NCBI RefSeq assembly: GCF_015354505.1
Contig: NZ_JACAFP010000006.1
Span: 216,435 to 280,434 of the forward strand
Length of the DNA stretch: 64,000 nt
From: Microbacterium sp. UFMG61
GTDB lineage: Bacteria; Actinomycetota; Actinomycetes; Actinomycetales; Microbacteriaceae
Direction: 5' to 3'
Shown: piece by piece, positions 8,196 to 16,938 of the stretch
Numbering within the stretch: the stretch's first letter is position 1
Layout of the letters: each line of letters opens with the position of its first letter
The notes under the pieces: model-generated
What the model was told of the DNA's origin: nothing
The model's input: only the letters and a program-made list of their open reading frames with translations
Databases searched by the model: none
Position numbers and translations under genes: made by a program

Positions 8196-9089
8196 GTGGC
8201 CATCGAGTTCGACACGTCGTCACCCAAGTTCGCCGAGTACGCCGAACCCGGCCGTCTCGTCACCACCGACTGGCTCGCCGAGCGCCTCGGTCAGCCGGGG
8301 CTGGTCGTGGTCGAGTCCGACGAGGACGTGCTGCTCTACGAGACCGGCCACATCCCGGGCGCGGTGAAGGTCGACTGGCACACCGAGCTCAACGACCCGG
8401 TCGTTCGCGACTACGTCGACGGTGAGGGTTTCGCGGCGCTTCTGAGCCGCAAGGGCATATCCCGCGACGACACCGTCGTCATCTACGGCGACAAGAACAA
8501 CTGGTGGGCGGCCTACGCGCTGTGGGTCTTCTCCCTCTTCGGCCACGAGGACGTGCGCCTGCTCGACGGCGGTCGCGATCGCTGGATCGCCGAAAAGCGA
8601 GAGATCACCCGGGACGCGCCTGAGATCACCCCGACCGAGTACCCGGTCGTCGAACGAGACGACTCCGTCATCCGCGCGTACAAGGAAGACGTGCTCGCGC
8701 ACATCGGCAGCCCGCTGATCGACGTGCGCTCTCCCGAGGAGTACAGCGGTGAGCGCACCACGGCACCCGCGTACCCCGAGGAGGGAACGCTGCGGGCGGG
8801 GCACATCCCGACCGCGCAGAGCGTCCCGTGGGCCAAGGCGGTCGCTGAAGACGGCGGATTCAAGTCCCGTGCCGAGCTCGACGCCATCTATCGCGACGGT
8901 GCCGGCCTGGCCGACGGCGACGAGGTCGTGGCCTACTGCCGCATCGGTGAGCGTTCCAGCCACACCTGGTTCGTGCTCAAGCACCTGCTCGGCTTCGAGA
9001 ACGTCCGTAACTACGACGGGTCGTGGACCGAGTGGGGCAGCGCCGTGCGCGTTCCGATCGTCACGGGCGCAGAGCCGGGAACCCTCTGA
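8196..9089 (+). CDS. sseA: sulfurtransferase, two-rhodanese-domain (thiosulfate/3-mercaptopyruvate type)
   Basis: Transfers sulfane sulfur to an acceptor. The 297-residue protein has two tandem rhodanese domains: an N-terminal structural one ([17 protein letters not shown]) and a catalytic C-terminal one with the active-site loop CRIGERSS around residue 250. CRIGERS-type loops are typical of actinobacterial thiosulfate sulfurtransferases. The GTG start at 8196 follows a GAGGAGA ribosome site with a five-base spacer. A SufE-like gene follows after about 20 bases, suggesting a linked sulfur-handling role. Substrate preference (thiosulfate or mercaptopyruvate) is not certain. Confidence 0.92.
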   Translation: MAIEFDTSSPKFAEYAEPGRLVTTDWLAERLGQPGLVVVESDEDVLLYETGHIPGAVKVDWHTELNDPVVRDYVDGEGFAALLSRKGISRDDTVVIYGDKNNWWAAYALWVFSLFGHEDVRLLDGGRDRWIAEKREITRDAPEITPTEYPVVERDDSVIRAYKEDVLAHIGSPLIDVRSPEEYSGERTTAPAYPEEGTLRAGHIPTAQSVPWAKAVAEDGGFKSRAELDAIYRDGAGLADGDEVVAYCRIGERSSHTWFVLKHLLGFENVRNYDGSWTEWGSAVRVPIVTGAEPGTL

Positions 9090-9108
9090 CCGTGTGAGAA
9101 TGTCAGGG

Positions 9109-9540
9109 ATGAGCACCAGCGAACTCCCTGACATTCTCGCCGACATCCGCGACGGCTTCCTCGAGACCCCTGAGGCCGATCGACTGCTGTTGCTGCTGGA
9201 GTACTCGGATGAGCTTCCCGAGGTCTCCGACGAGGTCGCGAACCATCCGGAGATGTGCGAGCGCGTCGCCGAGTGCCAGTCGCCCGTCTACATCTACGTC
9301 GAGGTGATCGACGACATCGTCACCATGCACGCCACAGCCCCGCCCGAGGCGCCGACCACGCGCGGCTTCGCCAGCATCCTGGTGCAGGGCATCACGGGCC
9401 TCACCTCCGACGAGGTCCTCGCGATCCCCGACGACTATCCGCAGTCCATCGGCCTCACGAAAGCGGTCTCACCGCTGCGCATCGGCGGCATGACCGGAAT
9501 GCTCATGCGCGCCAAGAAACAGGTCAGACAGAAGCGCTGA
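9109..9540 (+). CDS. sufE: SufE-family protein
   Basis: A 143-residue SufE-like sulfur acceptor. In the family, SufE takes persulfide sulfur from a cysteine desulfurase for iron-sulfur cluster assembly. The conserved sulfur-accepting Cys sits in VAECQSPVYIYVE. The usual SufE fold length and the C-terminal basic tail are present. Another ATG nine bases upstream (9100) is possible; 9109 is better spaced from GTGAGA. The gene directly follows the sulfurtransferase, so the pair may pass sulfur to each other. Its 3' end overlaps the convergent hydrolase gene by 17 bases. Confidence 0.9.
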   Translation: MSTSELPDILADIRDGFLETPEADRLLLLLEYSDELPEVSDEVANHPEMCERVAECQSPVYIYVEVIDDIVTMHATAPPEAPTTRGFASILVQGITGLTSDEVLAIPDDYPQSIGLTKAVSPLRIGGMTGMLMRAKKQVRQKR

Positions 9541-10678
9541 GCCCCTGGTCACGGAGCCAGTCGGTGATCGCCGCGCTCCACCCCATCTGGTCGTAGTTCC
9601 ACAGCTTGGTGTGGCGGGCGACCGAGAACCGGGGCATCGTGACGATGTCGGGGCGCGCGCGCTGCAGGGCATGCGATGCGTCGGCGGGCACGAAGCCGTC
9701 GTCATCGCTGTGCAGGATGAGGATCGGCAGGTCGAGCTCCTCGGCTCGCGCGACGATGTCGAGCCGGTCGAACGAGATCGCCTCGTCCGCACCGCTGAGG
9801 CGCGCCGTCAGAGGCACCGAGAGAGCACTCATCGCGAGATCGGGGAGCGGCGCCCTCATACCGGCCTTCTTCGCCTGGAATCGCAGCACGCCGCGCCAAT
9901 CGACGACCGGCGACTCGAGGATGAGCCCTGCGACCCGAGAGCGGTTCCCCGAGTTGAGCGCAGTCTGCAGTGCGACGGCCCCGCCCATGGACCAGCCCAT
10001 GAGCACCACCCGCTCCGCGCCGCGTCGCACCGCGTAGGAGATCGCCGCGTCGACGTCGCGCCACTCCGCTGCCCCGAGAGCGTACGCGCCGCTCCGACTG
10101 CGCGGCGCCTCACCGTCGTTCCGGTAGGAGATGACGAGGTTCGGGAATCCGGCCGCATGCAGTACGGGTACTGCGCGCAAGCACTCCGCGCGGGTCACGC
10201 CGCGCCCGTGGACCTGGATGACCCAGGTCTTGGAGTCCGCAGGGAAGAACCACGCGGGACACGGGCCTGCCGGTGAGCCGACCAGGACGTTCTCCCAGCG
10301 CAGGTGCAGCTCGCTCGGCGACGAGTAGTACCAACCGCTGAAGGCGGCGGCGCGATCGACCCGCGCACCCGGCTCGATCTGCGTGAGCAGCTTGCGCCGC
10401 ACCGTGGCGGCATCCGCGCCGAGCACGGCACCGAGCTTCACGTAACCGTGAGTACCCGTCGTGAACAGACCGTAGCGACCGGGAAGCTCGGTATCGGGAG
10501 TGCGCGTGAGCTCGATCGTCTGAGCGCCCGTGTCGACCGAGAGGATCTCGACATCGGCGGGACGCGTGGCCGGCAGCACCACCCGCCGGGCGATGCTGAG
10601 CACCAGCAGCGTCATCGCGCCACCGAGGGCGAACAATCCGGGGACAAGGAGCGCAACGGCGTGCCTGAGACTCTTCAT
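9524..10678 (-). CDS. membrane-anchored alpha/beta hydrolase
   Basis: A 384-residue alpha/beta hydrolase with one N-terminal membrane helix (about residues 8-30). The nucleophile elbow is GWSMGG, the oxyanion region is VIQVHGRGVTR, and a late acid/His pair fits LILHSDDDGFVP and RHTKLWN. The N-terminal ~140 residues before the hydrolase core have a family-specific beta-rich segment. The enzyme probably acts at the outer membrane face or near the membrane on an ester or peptide, but the substrate is unknown. It stands alone, convergent with sufE and divergent from the DUF3000 gene. Confidence 0.82.
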   Translation of the reverse strand: MKSLRHAVALLVPGLFALGGAMTLLVLSIARRVVLPATRPADVEILSVDTGAQTIELTRTPDTELPGRYGLFTTGTHGYVKLGAVLGADAATVRRKLLTQIEPGARVDRAAAFSGWYYSSPSELHLRWENVLVGSPAGPCPAWFFPADSKTWVIQVHGRGVTRAECLRAVPVLHAAGFPNLVISYRNDGEAPRSRSGAYALGAAEWRDVDAAISYAVRRGAERVVLMGWSMGGAVALQTALNSGNRSRVAGLILESPVVDWRGVLRFQAKKAGMRAPLPDLAMSALSVPLTARLSGADEAISFDRLDIVARAEELDLPILILHSDDDGFVPADASHALQRARPDIVTMPRFSVARHTKLWNYDQMGWSAAITDWLRDQGLSASV

Positions 10679-10703
10679 CGCTTCCTGACTCTAGCCTGTT
10701 GCC

Positions 10704-11285
10704 GTGACCGCACACCCCGATGCCGGGACGATCTTCGACGCCGCTGTGGCCGAACTCCGAGACACAGCGTTCCGCGCCGACCTCACGGTGCGGGAGATCT
10801 CGACCCCCCAGGGCCTCGCGCCCTACGCCGTGGCGTTGGCCGCCGACGTCCGCCCAGACGACTCCGGTGAGTCCGTCTACGGCACCGGACGCTTCGTGCT
10901 GCTGCACGACCCGGATGCGCCCTCGGCCTGGGGCGGGGCCTGGCGAGTCGTGATCTTCACCCAGGCTCCTCTGGAGACCGAGATCGGTACGGACCCGCTC
11001 CTGGCCGACGTCACCTGGTCCTGGCTCGTCGATGCGCTCGACTCCCGTGGCGCTCTCTATCACGCCGAATCCGGCACCTCGACGAAGACACTCTCGAAGG
11101 GCTTCGGAGGCCTCGCGGACGAAGGCGACGGAGCGCAGATAGAATTGAGGGCGTCCTGGACGCCTGCAGGCCCCTTCCGACCTCACGTCGAGGCATGGGC
11201 CGAACTGGTGGGAATGCTGGCGGGTCTTCCGCCGGGTTCCGAGGGCATCGCCGTGATCGGCGCGCGAAAGGCAGCACGTGACTGA
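10704..11285 (+). CDS. DUF3000 domain-containing protein
   Basis: A 193-residue member of the actinobacterial DUF3000 family, with no known function. Typical motifs are APYAVALAADV, the Trp-rich GGAWRVVIFTQAPLE and WSWLVDAL. It is a soluble protein with no signal peptide. The GTG start at 10704 lies 25 bases beyond the divergent hydrolase start. Its last eight bases overlap the RNase D gene, and this DUF3000-rnd pairing suggests a shared role in RNA metabolism, though that is inference from position only. Confidence 0.85.
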   Translation: MTAHPDAGTIFDAAVAELRDTAFRADLTVREISTPQGLAPYAVALAADVRPDDSGESVYGTGRFVLLHDPDAPSAWGGAWRVVIFTQAPLETEIGTDPLLADVTWSWLVDALDSRGALYHAESGTSTKTLSKGFGGLADEGDGAQIELRASWTPAGPFRPHVEAWAELVGMLAGLPPGSEGIAVIGARKAARD

Positions 11286-12471
11286 ATACTCCGTGATCTC
11301 CGACGTCTCGGAGTTCCAAGCGGCATGCGCCACGCTGGCCGCAGGGACCGGCCCGGTGGCCGTCGACGTCGAGCGGGCATCCGGATTCCGCTACTCCCAG
11401 CGGGCGTACCTGGTCCAGGTCTTCCGGCGCGATGCCGGCGTCTTCCTGTTCGATCCGCCGGCGCTGGGCGACTTCAGCCCTCTTCAGGCCGCCATCGGCG
11501 ACGTGCCGTGGATCTTCCATGCCGCCAGCCAGGACCTGCCCTCGCTCCGCGAGCTCGACCTGCTGCCGCCGTCGATCTTCGACACCGAACTGGCCTCACG
11601 TCTTCTGGGACACGAGCGCGTCGGACTCGCCGCCGTGGTCGAGAGCACCCTGGGAATCACGCTCAAGAAGGAGCACTCGGCCGCCGACTGGTCGACGCGA
11701 CCTCTGCCTGCGGCGTGGCTCGAGTACGCCGCTCTCGACGTGCTCCACCTCATCGACGTGTACGAGGCCCTGACCCTCGAGCTCGAAGCGCAGGGCAAGA
11801 CCGAGTACGCCGCCGAGGAGTTCGCCGCGACGCTCACCCGGCTGCCCAAGCCTCCTCGTGAGGATCCCTGGCGCCGTCTGAGCGGGCTGCACCAGGTGCG
11901 CGGGGCACGCAATCTCGCTGTCGCCCGCGCGCTCTGGCAGGCCCGGGAGTCGTTCGCGCAGGAGCAGGACGTCTCGCCTGGACGCCTGGTGCCCGACCGC
12001 TCGCTCGTCGCCGCCGTGCTGGCCAACCCGCAGAGCAAGCAGGCCCTCGCAGGCGTCAAGGAGTTCCAGGGCCGGGCCAGCCGCACGCAACTCGACCGAT
12101 GGTGGCAGGCCATGGTCGACGGCCGTACCACCGAAGAGCTCCCCCGCGAGCGCGTGCCCAGCGACACGCTGCCGCCTCCCCGCGCATGGTCCGATCGCAA
12201 CCCCGAGGCCGACGCCCGGCTGAAGGCCGCGAGGCCGCTCGTCGAGGCGACCGCCGAGGAACTCGGCATGCCGACCGAGAACCTCCTCACCCCCGACTAC
12301 CTCCGACGCATCGCCTGGGATGTCCCGGGCACCACACCGGAGGCCATCGCCTCAGCCCTCGCCGCGCTCGGCGCACGCCCGTGGCAGATTGCACAGACTG
12401 CACAGAAGATCGCGGCTGCCTTTGTAGAAGCAGCGCAACCCGTGGACGAGGCGTCCGCGCCCGCTTCGTAG
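11278..12471 (+). CDS. ribonuclease D-like 3'-5' exonuclease with HRDC domain
   Basis: A 397-residue protein combining an N-terminal DEDD exonuclease domain and a central HRDC domain (around residues 205-290). Exonuclease motifs are visible: VAVDVERA (DxE), HAASQDLPSL, and YAALDVLHLIDVY (motif III Tyr/Asp). The family trims 3' ends of structured RNAs. A C-terminal ~90-residue extension typical of actinobacterial homologues follows HRDC. The GTG start overlaps the DUF3000 stop by eight bases. Transcription may continue into fadA, whose start is 73 bases away. Confidence 0.9.
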   Translation: MTEYSVISDVSEFQAACATLAAGTGPVAVDVERASGFRYSQRAYLVQVFRRDAGVFLFDPPALGDFSPLQAAIGDVPWIFHAASQDLPSLRELDLLPPSIFDTELASRLLGHERVGLAAVVESTLGITLKKEHSAADWSTRPLPAAWLEYAALDVLHLIDVYEALTLELEAQGKTEYAAEEFAATLTRLPKPPREDPWRRLSGLHQVRGARNLAVARALWQARESFAQEQDVSPGRLVPDRSLVAAVLANPQSKQALAGVKEFQGRASRTQLDRWWQAMVDGRTTEELPRERVPSDTLPPPRAWSDRNPEADARLKAARPLVEATAEELGMPTENLLTPDYLRRIAWDVPGTTPEAIASALAALGARPWQIAQTAQKIAAAFVEAAQPVDEASAPAS

Positions 12472-12544
12472 GTTCGATCCAACCGATTCCTCCCCGTTTC
12501 GGGGCCTCCATAGACTGAGGCCACCGCACAAACTTGGAGGCAGA

Positions 12545-13750
12545 GTGGCCGAGATCTCGGACGTCTTCTTCGTCGATGGAGTGCGCACCCCCTTCGGGCG
12601 CGCCGGCGAAAAGGGCATGTACTGGAACACCCGCGCAGATGACCTCGCCGTGAAGGCGACCATCGGCCTGATGGAGCGGAACGCGGCCGTGCCTGCCGAC
12701 CGCATCGACGATGTCGCGATCGCGGCGACGAGTCAGACGGGCGACCAGGGCCTGACCCTGGGACGCTCGGTGGCCATCCTCGCCGGACTCCCGCAGACCG
12801 TGCCCGGCCTCGCCGTCGAGCGCATGTGCGCCGGAGCGATGACCAGCGTCACGACCATGGGCGCGTCCATCGGTGTGGGCATGTACGACTTCGCCCTCGC
12901 CGGCGGCGTCGAGCACATGGGTCACCACCCGATCGGCGGCAATGCAGACCCCAACCCGCGTTTCGTCGCGGAGAGGATGGTCGACCCGGGTGCTCTGAAC
13001 ATGGGCGTCACGGCGGAGCGCATCTTCGATCGCTTCCCGCACCTCACCAAGGAGCGCTCCGACCGGTTCGGCATGCTCAGCCAGCACAAGGTGCAGGCCG
13101 CATACGACGCCGGCAAGATCCAGCCCGATCTCGTGCCCGTCGCGACCAAGAACGCAGACGGCGCCTGGGGCCTCGCCACCGAGGATGAGGGCCGCCGCCC
13201 CCAGACGACGATGGAGGACCTCGCGGCGCTCAAGACGCCGTTCCGTCCGCACGGACGCGTGACCGCCGGCACCTCGTCGCCGCTCACCGACGGCGCGACG
13301 ATGTCGCTGCTCGCCGGAGGCGGGGCGGTGAAGGAGTTCGGACTCGCCCCGAAGATGCGCATGGTGTCCTTCGCGTTCGCCGGCGTGCAGCCCGAAATCA
13401 TGGGCATCGGCCCGATCCCCTCGACCGAGAAGGCGCTGAAGAAGGCCGGCCTGACGATCGCCGACATCGGCCTGTTCGAGCTGAACGAAGCGTTCGCGAT
13501 CCAGGTCATCTCGCTGCTCGACCACTTCGGTATCGCAGACGACGACCCCCGTGTCAACCAGTGGGGCGGGGCGATCGCACTCGGACACCCGCTCGCGGCA
13601 TCCGGTGTGCGTCTCATGATCCAGCTCGCGGCGCAGTTCGCCGAGCGTCCCGACGTGCGCTACGGCCTGACGGCCATGTGCGTCGGTCTCGGCCAGGGCG
13701 GCTCCGTCATCTGGGAGAACCCGCACTTCGACGGCAAGAAGAGGAAGTAA
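12545..13750 (+). CDS. fadA: acetyl-CoA C-acyltransferase (thiolase)
   Basis: A 401-residue thiolase that cleaves 3-ketoacyl-CoA in fatty acid beta-oxidation. The nucleophile Cys is in ERMCAGAMTS (about residue 98), the catalytic His is in GHPLAASG, and the second Cys is in AMCVGLGQGG. NEAFA, the conserved Asn-Glu motif, is present. The GTG start follows a strong TGGAGGC ribosome site. The fadB-type gene follows six bases after the stop, so the pair forms a trifunctional-type complex. Degradative rather than biosynthetic function is inferred from that partner. Confidence 0.95.
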   Translation: MAEISDVFFVDGVRTPFGRAGEKGMYWNTRADDLAVKATIGLMERNAAVPADRIDDVAIAATSQTGDQGLTLGRSVAILAGLPQTVPGLAVERMCAGAMTSVTTMGASIGVGMYDFALAGGVEHMGHHPIGGNADPNPRFVAERMVDPGALNMGVTAERIFDRFPHLTKERSDRFGMLSQHKVQAAYDAGKIQPDLVPVATKNADGAWGLATEDEGRRPQTTMEDLAALKTPFRPHGRVTAGTSSPLTDGATMSLLAGGGAVKEFGLAPKMRMVSFAFAGVQPEIMGIGPIPSTEKALKKAGLTIADIGLFELNEAFAIQVISLLDHFGIADDDPRVNQWGGAIALGHPLAASGVRLMIQLAAQFAERPDVRYGLTAMCVGLGQGGSVIWENPHFDGKKRK

Positions 13751-13756
13751 GCGCCG

Positions 13757-15916
13757 ATGGCACACTCGATTTCCGAACAGTACGCGAACGTCGACTTCTC
13801 CCCCATCCAGGCCCTTACCGCCGGCGAGGTGATCACGCACTCGCCCGTGCGCGACATCCGTCTCGCGTCGGGCAAGGTGCTCGCGCTGATCACCCTCGAC
13901 AACGGACGCGACCACACTCGGCCGAACACCCTGGGCCCGGCGACGCTCACCGCTCTCGGCGAGACGCTCGACGGCCTCGCCGCCCGCGCCGCCGCCGGCG
14001 AGATCCAGGCGGTCGGCATCACCGGCAAGCAGTACATCCTGGCCGCAGGCGCCGACCTCTCCGACATCAGCAAGGTCGGCTCGCGTGACAACGCCCGCCT
14101 GATCGCGCAGCTCGGCCACAAGGTGCTCGGCAAGTTCGGCGAGCTCGACGTCCCCTCGTTCGCGTTCGTGAACGGGCTCGCACTCGGCGGCGGCCTCGAG
14201 ATCGCGCTGAACTCCAGCTATCGCACGGTCGACGCGTCCGCCGCGGCGATCGCGCTTCCCGAGGTCTTCCTCGGGATCATCCCCGGCTGGGGTGGCGCCT
14301 ACCTGCTGCCGAACCTGATCGGCATCGAAAATGCCCTCGAGGTCGTCATCTCGAATCCGCTGAAGCAGAACCGGATGCTGAAGCCGCAGCAGGCGTTCGA
14401 CCTGGGCATCGTCGACGCGATCTTCCCCGCGGCGAACTACCTCGAGAACTCGCTCGCCTGGGCGGACGCGGTGCTCGGCGGCAAGAAGGTCGAGCGCAAG
14501 AACGAACCAGGAAAGATCGAGCGACTCACCAAGTGGCCGGTCGCCGTCAAGATGGCGCGCGGCATGCTCGAGTCGAAGATCGGCACCGTGCCGAAGTCAC
14601 CGTACGCCGCACTCGACCTGCTCGACAAGGCGAAGAGCGGCACCAAGGCCGAGGGCTTCGCCCGAGAGGACGAGGCACTCGTCGAACTCGTGACGGGCGA
14701 CCAGTTCGCGGCATCCATGTACGCGTTCGATCTCGTGCAGAAGCGCGCCAAGCGTCCCGTCGGCGCCCCCGACAAGGCTCTCGCGAAGAAGGTCACCAAG
14801 GTCGGCATCATCGGGGCGGGGCTCATGGCGAGCCAGTTCGCGCTGCTGTTCGTGCGCAAGCTGCAGGTGCCGGTGCTGATCACCGACCTCGACCAGGCGC
14901 GCGTCGACAAGGGTGTGGCCTACATCCACGAGGAGATCGGCAAGCTCGAGGGCAAGGGCCGCCTGGACGCAGACTCCGCGAACAAGCTGCGTGCGCTCGT
15001 CACCGGCACGACCGACAAGAGCCTCTACGCGGACTGCGACTTCGTCATCGAGGCCGTGTTCGAGGAGGTCGGAGTCAAGCAGCAGGTGTTCGGGGAGATC
15101 GAGAAGATCATCGCCGAGGACGCGATCCTCGCGACCAACACCTCGTCGCTGTCGGTCGAGGAGATCGGTGCGAAGCTCGCTCACCCCGAGCGCCTCGTCG
15201 GCTTCCACTTCTTCAACCCGGTCGCCGTGATGCCCCTGATCGAGATCGTGAAGACGCCGACGACCTCGGAGGCGGCACTGTCAACCGCGTTCGTCGTGGC
15301 GAAGAACCTGGGCAAGAACGCGGTGCTCACCGCAGATGCTCCGGGCTTCGTGGTGAACCGTCTGCTGGCCAAGGTCATGGGTGAGGCCGCTCGCGCGGTG
15401 TACGAGGGTACCCCGATCACGGATGTCGAGAAGGCGTTCGCGCCGCTCGGACTGCCGATGGGGCCCTTCCAGCTGATCGACCTGGTCGGATGGAAGGTCG
15501 CCGCCCACGTGCAGGACACGATGGCGCAGGCGTTCCCGGATCGCTTCTACGCGAACGAGAACTTCCACGCTCTCGCGGAACTCGACGCCGTGATCGAGAA
15601 GGACAAGGGCGGTCGGGTGACCGGCTGGACGAAGCAGGCCGAGAAGCTGCTGAAGCCGGCCATCGGCAAGGCGCCCGCGTCCGCCGAGACCATCCTGCAG
15701 CGGGTGCAGGACGGTCTCGCGAGCGAGATCAAGCTCATGCTCGACGAGGAGGTCGTACCCGAGGTCGAGGACATCGACCTGTGCCTCATCCTCGGCGCGG
15801 GCTGGCCCTTCATCGACGGCGGGGCCTCGCCCTACCTCGACCGCGAGGGTGCCTCGCAGCGCGCCTTCGGCGGAGAGTTCCACACCCCGCAGATCCGCGG
15901 CATCGAGAACCGCTGA
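13757..15916 (+). CDS. fadB: bifunctional enoyl-CoA hydratase / 3-hydroxyacyl-CoA dehydrogenase
   Basis: The multifunctional beta-oxidation subunit, 719 residues. The N-terminal ~260 residues are a crotonase fold (NGLALGGGLEIALNSS oxyanion loop and PEVFLGIIPGWGGAY with the catalytic Glu). The dehydrogenase half starts near residue 345 with the NAD motif GIIGAGLMAS and has the catalytic GFHFFNPV segment, then two C-terminal helical dimerisation domains. It acts on enoyl-CoA and hydroxyacyl-CoA and passes product to the thiolase encoded immediately upstream. Terminator hairpin downstream. Confidence 0.95.
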   Translation: MAHSISEQYANVDFSPIQALTAGEVITHSPVRDIRLASGKVLALITLDNGRDHTRPNTLGPATLTALGETLDGLAARAAAGEIQAVGITGKQYILAAGADLSDISKVGSRDNARLIAQLGHKVLGKFGELDVPSFAFVNGLALGGGLEIALNSSYRTVDASAAAIALPEVFLGIIPGWGGAYLLPNLIGIENALEVVISNPLKQNRMLKPQQAFDLGIVDAIFPAANYLENSLAWADAVLGGKKVERKNEPGKIERLTKWPVAVKMARGMLESKIGTVPKSPYAALDLLDKAKSGTKAEGFAREDEALVELVTGDQFAASMYAFDLVQKRAKRPVGAPDKALAKKVTKVGIIGAGLMASQFALLFVRKLQVPVLITDLDQARVDKGVAYIHEEIGKLEGKGRLDADSANKLRALVTGTTDKSLYADCDFVIEAVFEEVGVKQQVFGEIEKIIAEDAILATNTSSLSVEEIGAKLAHPERLVGFHFFNPVAVMPLIEIVKTPTTSEAALSTAFVVAKNLGKNAVLTADAPGFVVNRLLAKVMGEAARAVYEGTPITDVEKAFAPLGLPMGPFQLIDLVGWKVAAHVQDTMAQAFPDRFYANENFHALAELDAVIEKDKGGRVTGWTKQAEKLLKPAIGKAPASAETILQRVQDGLASEIKLMLDEEVVPEVEDIDLCLILGAGWPFIDGGASPYLDREGASQRAFGGEFHTPQIRGIENR

Positions 15917-15926
15917 TCGGATGCAT

Positions 15927-15959
15927 CGAAGGGGGTCGCGCTCGGCGCGGCCCCCTTCG
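15927..15959 (+). terminator. terminator of fadAB operon
   Basis: A 14-bp stem with one G-T wobble (CGAAGGGGGTCGCG against CGCGGCCCCCTTCG, loop CTCGG) begins 11 bases after the fadB stop. Confidence 0.75.
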
Positions 15960-16238
15960 TCATGTCTGCTGAACGGGACGCCCGTCGACGTCGCCGGAGC
16001 GGGGCCAGAACGACATCGCCCGCTCGACGAGCGCGGCGATGCGTCGAGCGCGCGATCTCCGAGATCCTGTCGGACCTCGGCTGAGACCTCCTGGGGTCGT
16101 CGCCGACACGCCGTCTACGGACGATCGAGTATCCGCATCGCGGCGCCGCGACGAACGTCCACCGAACAGCATGTGAACTCCCGAGTCCTCGTGCCTCAGA
16201 GCGCCCACATGCGCGCCTGCAACCGGCACAGTGGTGTC
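15960..16238. other. gene-free stretch between fadAB and the SPFH gene
   Basis: About 280 bases with no convincing gene. A 40-codon ATG frame at 15962 (Arg-rich, ending ISEILSDLG) starts just after the terminator and lacks a ribosome site. It could be degenerate coding sequence; I see no RNA gene or repeat. Confidence 0.5.
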
Positions 16239-16934
16239 ATGGACATGCTCCTCTCGATGCTGGGCGGTAAGGGAATGTCGGGTCTGTTCAAGACCGGCAC
16301 AGCGATTCTGACCATTCTTCTGGTGGTTCCGGCGCTGTTGAAGATCTTCGTCGTCACCGTCGATGAGGGCTGGGCGGCGATCCGCACGCGCAACGGAAAG
16401 CCGATCATCCGCAACAGGCCGCAGCGCCGTCCCACTTCCCGCGGGGGTGCGGTCGGCGAAGTCGTGGTGCTCGACCCGGGATCGCACGGGGCGTTCCCGC
16501 TGTTCTACTGGTACAGACTCATCGATGTGCGCTGCCGGGCGACCGACCTTCCCGCCCGCGAGATGACCGGAGCCGGCGGGCACCAGCACCGGGTGCATGC
16601 GTCATTCGAGTGGCGCCCGATACCGACCGGTCGAGATCTGCGCGTGTTCGAGCTCGATGTGGTCAACGTCACGGAGCGAGCGTCGAACATCGTCGGCGCG
16701 GCGTTGCGAGACGTCATCCGAGGGCTGGACGGCACCGAGCTTCCTCACAACGACGAGATCAACACGCGGATCATCGCGGCCAGTGCCGAGGATGTGCGTC
16801 GCGCATGCGGCGTCGAACTCGTGCGCGTCATGGTCACCGGCGACGCGCTGACGGACGGCTACCTGCTGTCGTCCGCTCTTCGCGACACGGAGCGTCGCGG
16901 CGATGCCGTCGCGGCGCTGCACGCGCTGAACTGA
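16239..16934 (+). CDS. SPFH/Band-7 domain membrane protein
   Basis: A 231-residue protein with one N-terminal membrane helix (about residues 15-38) followed directly by a small SPFH (stomatin/prohibitin/flotillin) domain: VVTVDEGWAAIRTRNGKP starts the domain and VEL VRVMVTGDA-like beta-alpha elements end it. Family proteins organise membrane microdomains or protease complexes. It is shorter than typical bacterial SPFH proteins (about 300) because the C-terminal coiled coil is nearly absent. I chose the ATG at 16239; an in-frame ATG at 16209 would add ten residues. No NfeD or protease partner gene is adjacent. Confidence 0.72.
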   Translation: MDMLLSMLGGKGMSGLFKTGTAILTILLVVPALLKIFVVTVDEGWAAIRTRNGKPIIRNRPQRRPTSRGGAVGEVVVLDPGSHGAFPLFYWYRLIDVRCRATDLPAREMTGAGGHQHRVHASFEWRPIPTGRDLRVFELDVVNVTERASNIVGAALRDVIRGLDGTELPHNDEINTRIIAASAEDVRRACGVELVRVMVTGDALTDGYLLSSALRDTERRGDAVAALHALN

Positions 16935-16938
16935 GAGA

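Noticed and set aside
15962..16084. 40-codon ORF after the fadAB terminator
   Set aside because: No ribosome site, Arg-rich, begins directly after a terminator; no support as a gene.
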